Positions 6,701 through 8,017 of a stretch of DNA of 8,017 bases are shown here, piece by piece. Under the pieces are notes generated by a model that was given only the letters and a program-made list of their open reading frames with translations, made no database searches and was not told where the DNA came from. The DNA is from Acidisphaera sp035272265 (GTDB lineage: Bacteria > Pseudomonadota > Alphaproteobacteria > Acetobacterales > Acetobacteraceae): NCBI GenBank assembly GCA_035272265.1, contig DATEQV010000420.1, forward strand, positions 1-8,017, in the 5' to 3' direction. The position numbers were made by a program, and so were the translations under genes. How positions within the stretch are numbered: position 1 is the stretch's first letter; every line of letters begins with the position of its first letter.

Positions 6701-6901
6701 ATGATGTTCAAGTCCGTCCTGATCGTCCTGGTGGCGATCCTGATGTTCGCCACACTCGGCGTGCTGTTTGCCGGGATGTTCGGGCTCGTGCGCGGCGGCG
6801 ACAACCCGCGGCGGTCGAACATGCTGATGCGCTGGCGGGTCATCCTGCAGGCTTGCGCGCTGCTGCTGTTCGCGTTGCTGCTGTCCTTGCTGCGACCCTG
6901 A
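6701..6901 (+). CDS. Small HIG1-domain twin-transmembrane protein
   Basis: A 66-residue membrane protein with two helices (about 4-27 and 43-64) joined by a short positive loop, RGGDNPRRSN (31-40). Just before and into the second helix is SNMLMRWRVILQ (39-50), which matches the hypoxia-induced HIG1 domain; its RxRxxxQ (R44, R46, Q50) agrees with the signature of mitochondrial Rcf1/HIGD proteins, which associate with cytochrome c oxidase. A role at the respiratory chain is therefore likely, though bacterial members are poorly studied. An in-frame TGA sits directly before ATG 6701, so no longer form exists; the ATG at 6704 is an alternative start. No good ribosome site is visible. It is divergent from the channel gene and points toward etfBA, another respiratory unit. 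Confidence 0.85.
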   Translation: MMFKSVLIVLVAILMFATLGVLFAGMFGLVRGGDNPRRSNMLMRWRVILQACALLLFALLLSLLRP

Positions 6902-6931
6902 TCCCAAGGCCGGGCGACCGCTCGCGCAGGT

Positions 6932-6959
6932 TTGACACTGCTGCGTAGCGCTGCATAAG
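6932..6959 (+). promoter_or_regulatory. Sigma-70-like promoter candidate for etfBA
   Basis: TTGACA (6932-6937) is a perfect -35 box. CATAAG (6954-6959) matches four of six -10 positions at a spacing of 16 bases; ATAAGG at spacing 17 is weaker. Transcription would start near 6966, giving a leader of about 100 bases before etfB. It lies 30 bases after the HIG1 stop, so etfBA can be transcribed independently of that gene. Confidence 0.55.
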
Positions 6960-6979
6960 GTCCGCCGACGCTGATGCCG

Positions 6980-7026
6980 TGGGAGACGTGCTGAGCTTCC
7001 GGGCGCGCTCGCACGCATCGCTCCCA
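6980..7026 (+). ncRNA. Long interrupted hairpin in the etfB leader
   Basis: Three nested arm pairs build one stem: TGGGAG (6980-6985) with CTCCCA (7021-7026), CGTGC (6987-6991) with GCACG (7011-7015), and GAGC (6993-6996) with GCTC (7007-7010). That is 15 pairs around a ten-base loop, with a one-by-five internal loop and one bulged base. It lies between the promoter candidate and etfB, ending 38 bases before the ATG. No T-run follows directly (the nearest, TTTT, is about 15 bases on), so it is not a classical terminator. It could be a regulatory leader element. I recognise no known RNA family. Confidence 0.45.
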
Positions 7027-7064
7027 GGACTCAACGAACAATTTTGAAACGGCACGGGTTGGCC

Positions 7065-7814
7065 ATGAAAATCCTCGTCCCCGTCAAGCGGGTCGTCGAC
7101 TACAACGTGAAAGTCCGCGTCAAGGCGGACGGCACCGGCGTGGAGACCGCCGGCGTGAAGATGTCGATGAACCCGTTCGACGAGATCGCCGTCGAAGAGG
7201 CGGTGCGCCTCAAGGAGAAGGGCGTGGCGACGGAGATCGTCGCCGTCTCCATGGGCGTCGCGCAGTGCCAGGAGACGATCCGCACCGCGCTCGCGATGGG
7301 CGCCGATCGCGGCATCTTGGTCGAGACCGATGTCGAGCTGCAGCCGCTCGCCGTCGCCAAGATGCTCAAGGCGCTCGTCGACCGCGAGAAGCCGACGCTT
7401 GTCATCCTCGGCAAGCAGGCGATCGACGACGACATGAACGCCACCGGCCAGATGCTGGCCGCCTTCCTCGGCTGGCCGCAGGGCACGTTCGCCAGCAAGG
7501 TCGCGATCGAAGGCGACACCGCCACCGTCACGCGCGAGGTCGACGGCGGGCTGGAGACGGTCGCAATCAAGCTGCCGGCGATCGTCACCGCCGACCTGCG
7601 GCTGAACGAGCCGCGCTATGCGTCGCTGCCCAACATCATGAAGGCGCGCAAGAAGCCGATCGAGACGGTGAAGCCCGCCGACCTCGGCGTCGACCCCACG
7701 CCGCGGCTGACGGTGGTGCGCGTGGTGGAGCCGCCGAAGCGGCAGGCGGGCCGGAAGGTCGCCTCGGTGCACGAGCTGGTCGAGAAGCTGAAGAACGAAG
7801 CGAAGGTGATCTGA
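7065..7814 (+). CDS. etfB: Electron transfer flavoprotein, beta subunit
   Basis: A protein of 249 residues, the normal length. With EtfA it forms the FAD- and AMP-containing heterodimer that takes electrons from acyl-CoA and other flavin dehydrogenases and hands them to ETF:ubiquinone oxidoreductase. Marks are MKILVPVKRVVDYNVKVRVK (1-20), NPFDEIAVEEAVRLKE (36-51), the AMP-site region GKQAIDDDMNATGQMLAAFL (116-135), and the dehydrogenase-recognition loop RLNEPRYASLPNIMKARKKP (179-198), where L188 matches the conserved leucine of the human protein (Leu195). ATG 7065 is chosen because the family begins MKILVPVKR; an in-frame TTG seven codons earlier adds an unrelated MKRHGLA. The ribosome site is weak. 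etfA follows after two bases. Very secure. Confidence 0.97.
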   Translation: MKILVPVKRVVDYNVKVRVKADGTGVETAGVKMSMNPFDEIAVEEAVRLKEKGVATEIVAVSMGVAQCQETIRTALAMGADRGILVETDVELQPLAVAKMLKALVDREKPTLVILGKQAIDDDMNATGQMLAAFLGWPQGTFASKVAIEGDTATVTREVDGGLETVAIKLPAIVTADLRLNEPRYASLPNIMKARKKPIETVKPADLGVDPTPRLTVVRVVEPPKRQAGRKVASVHELVEKLKNEAKVI

Positions 7815-7816
7815 GC

Positions 7817-8017
7817 ATGACCGCCCTTGTGCTGATGGAGCATGACGCAACCCACATCAAGCAGCCGGCGCGCAGCGCGGTCGCCGCGGCGCAGAAGCTG
7901 GGCGAGGTGCATGCGCTCGTCGCGGGCCACAACGTGCGCGCGGCGGCCGAGGCGGCGGCGAAGCTGCCCGGTGTCGCCAAGGTGCTGCTGGCCGACGCGC
8001 CGGCCTACGAGCGCGCG
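7817..8017 (+). CDS. etfA: Electron transfer flavoprotein, alpha subunit (N-terminal part, cut by window end)
   Basis: The first 67 codons are visible and stay open to the last base. They read MTALVLMEHDATHIKQPARS, then an AAQKLGEVHALVAGHNVRAAAEAAAKLPGVAKVLLAD type sequence, which is the N-terminal domain of EtfA. The usual FAD-binding C-terminal half lies beyond the window. ATG 7817 is two bases after the etfB stop, with AAGG at 7803-7806 as ribosome site (ten-base spacing). It is co-transcribed with etfB, and both subunits are needed for the flavoprotein. Confidence 0.95.
   Translation, partial: MTALVLMEHDATHIKQPARSAVAAAQKLGEVHALVAGHNVRAAAEAAAKLPGVAKVLLADAPAYERA

Noticed and set aside
6840..7850. 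A 336-codon minus-strand frame covering etfB
   Set aside because: It is antisense to an unmistakable EtfB and has no domain of its own.
1..8017. CRISPR array, insertion sequence, integrase site or prophage genes
   Set aside because: No regularly spaced repeats, transposase motifs, target duplications or phage genes were seen.

Overview
The window is a GC-rich stretch of chromosome, most likely from an alphaproteobacterium and plausibly a sphingomonad. The reasons are an etfB-etfA pair, a small HIG1-type membrane protein beside it, a YbiO-like mechanosensitive channel with a long Pro/Ala-rich N-terminus, and a distribution of GANTC (the CcrM methylation site of Alphaproteobacteria) that is almost entirely non-coding. 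The taxonomic call is inference; there is no rRNA or marker gene to settle it.

Layout. A possible 3' end of a plus-strand gene (2-118) is followed by about 276 bases with no convincing gene (119-394). Then comes a leftward block read from right to left: a YbiO-like MscS-family channel (6598 to 3791), a 2-oxoglutarate/Fe(II) dioxygenase of the IDO/BsmA-like family (3794 to 3084, overlapping the channel gene by ATGA), a 122-base gap, a homoserine-dehydrogenase-like/SAF-domain oxidoreductase of the COG4091 type, the group that appears to include Brucella DRL (2961 to 1654), and a concentrative nucleoside transporter (1648 to 395, five bases after the oxidoreductase). To the right and divergent lie a 66-residue HIG1-domain protein (6701-6901), a leader of 163 bases with a good promoter candidate and a long hairpin, etfB (7065-7814) and the start of etfA (7817 onward, cut by the window end).

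How the genes may work together. EtfB and EtfA form the electron-transfer flavoprotein that carries electrons from acyl-CoA and related dehydrogenases to the quinone pool; the HIG1 protein next door also points to the respiratory membrane. The oxidoreductase and nucleoside transporter are almost certainly co-transcribed, and the channel and dioxygenase are translationally coupled. Whether these two pairs are one operon is unclear, because the gap between them holds three GANTC sites and an inverted repeat.

The points most worth a second look are the GANTC distribution (nine of ten sites non-coding, eight of them in the two gaps flanking the oxidoreductase-transporter unit), the DRL-like oxidoreductase paired with a nucleoside transporter, the altered substrate-loop residues in that transporter, and the structured etfB leader. 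I did not find a clearly new multi-gene system.
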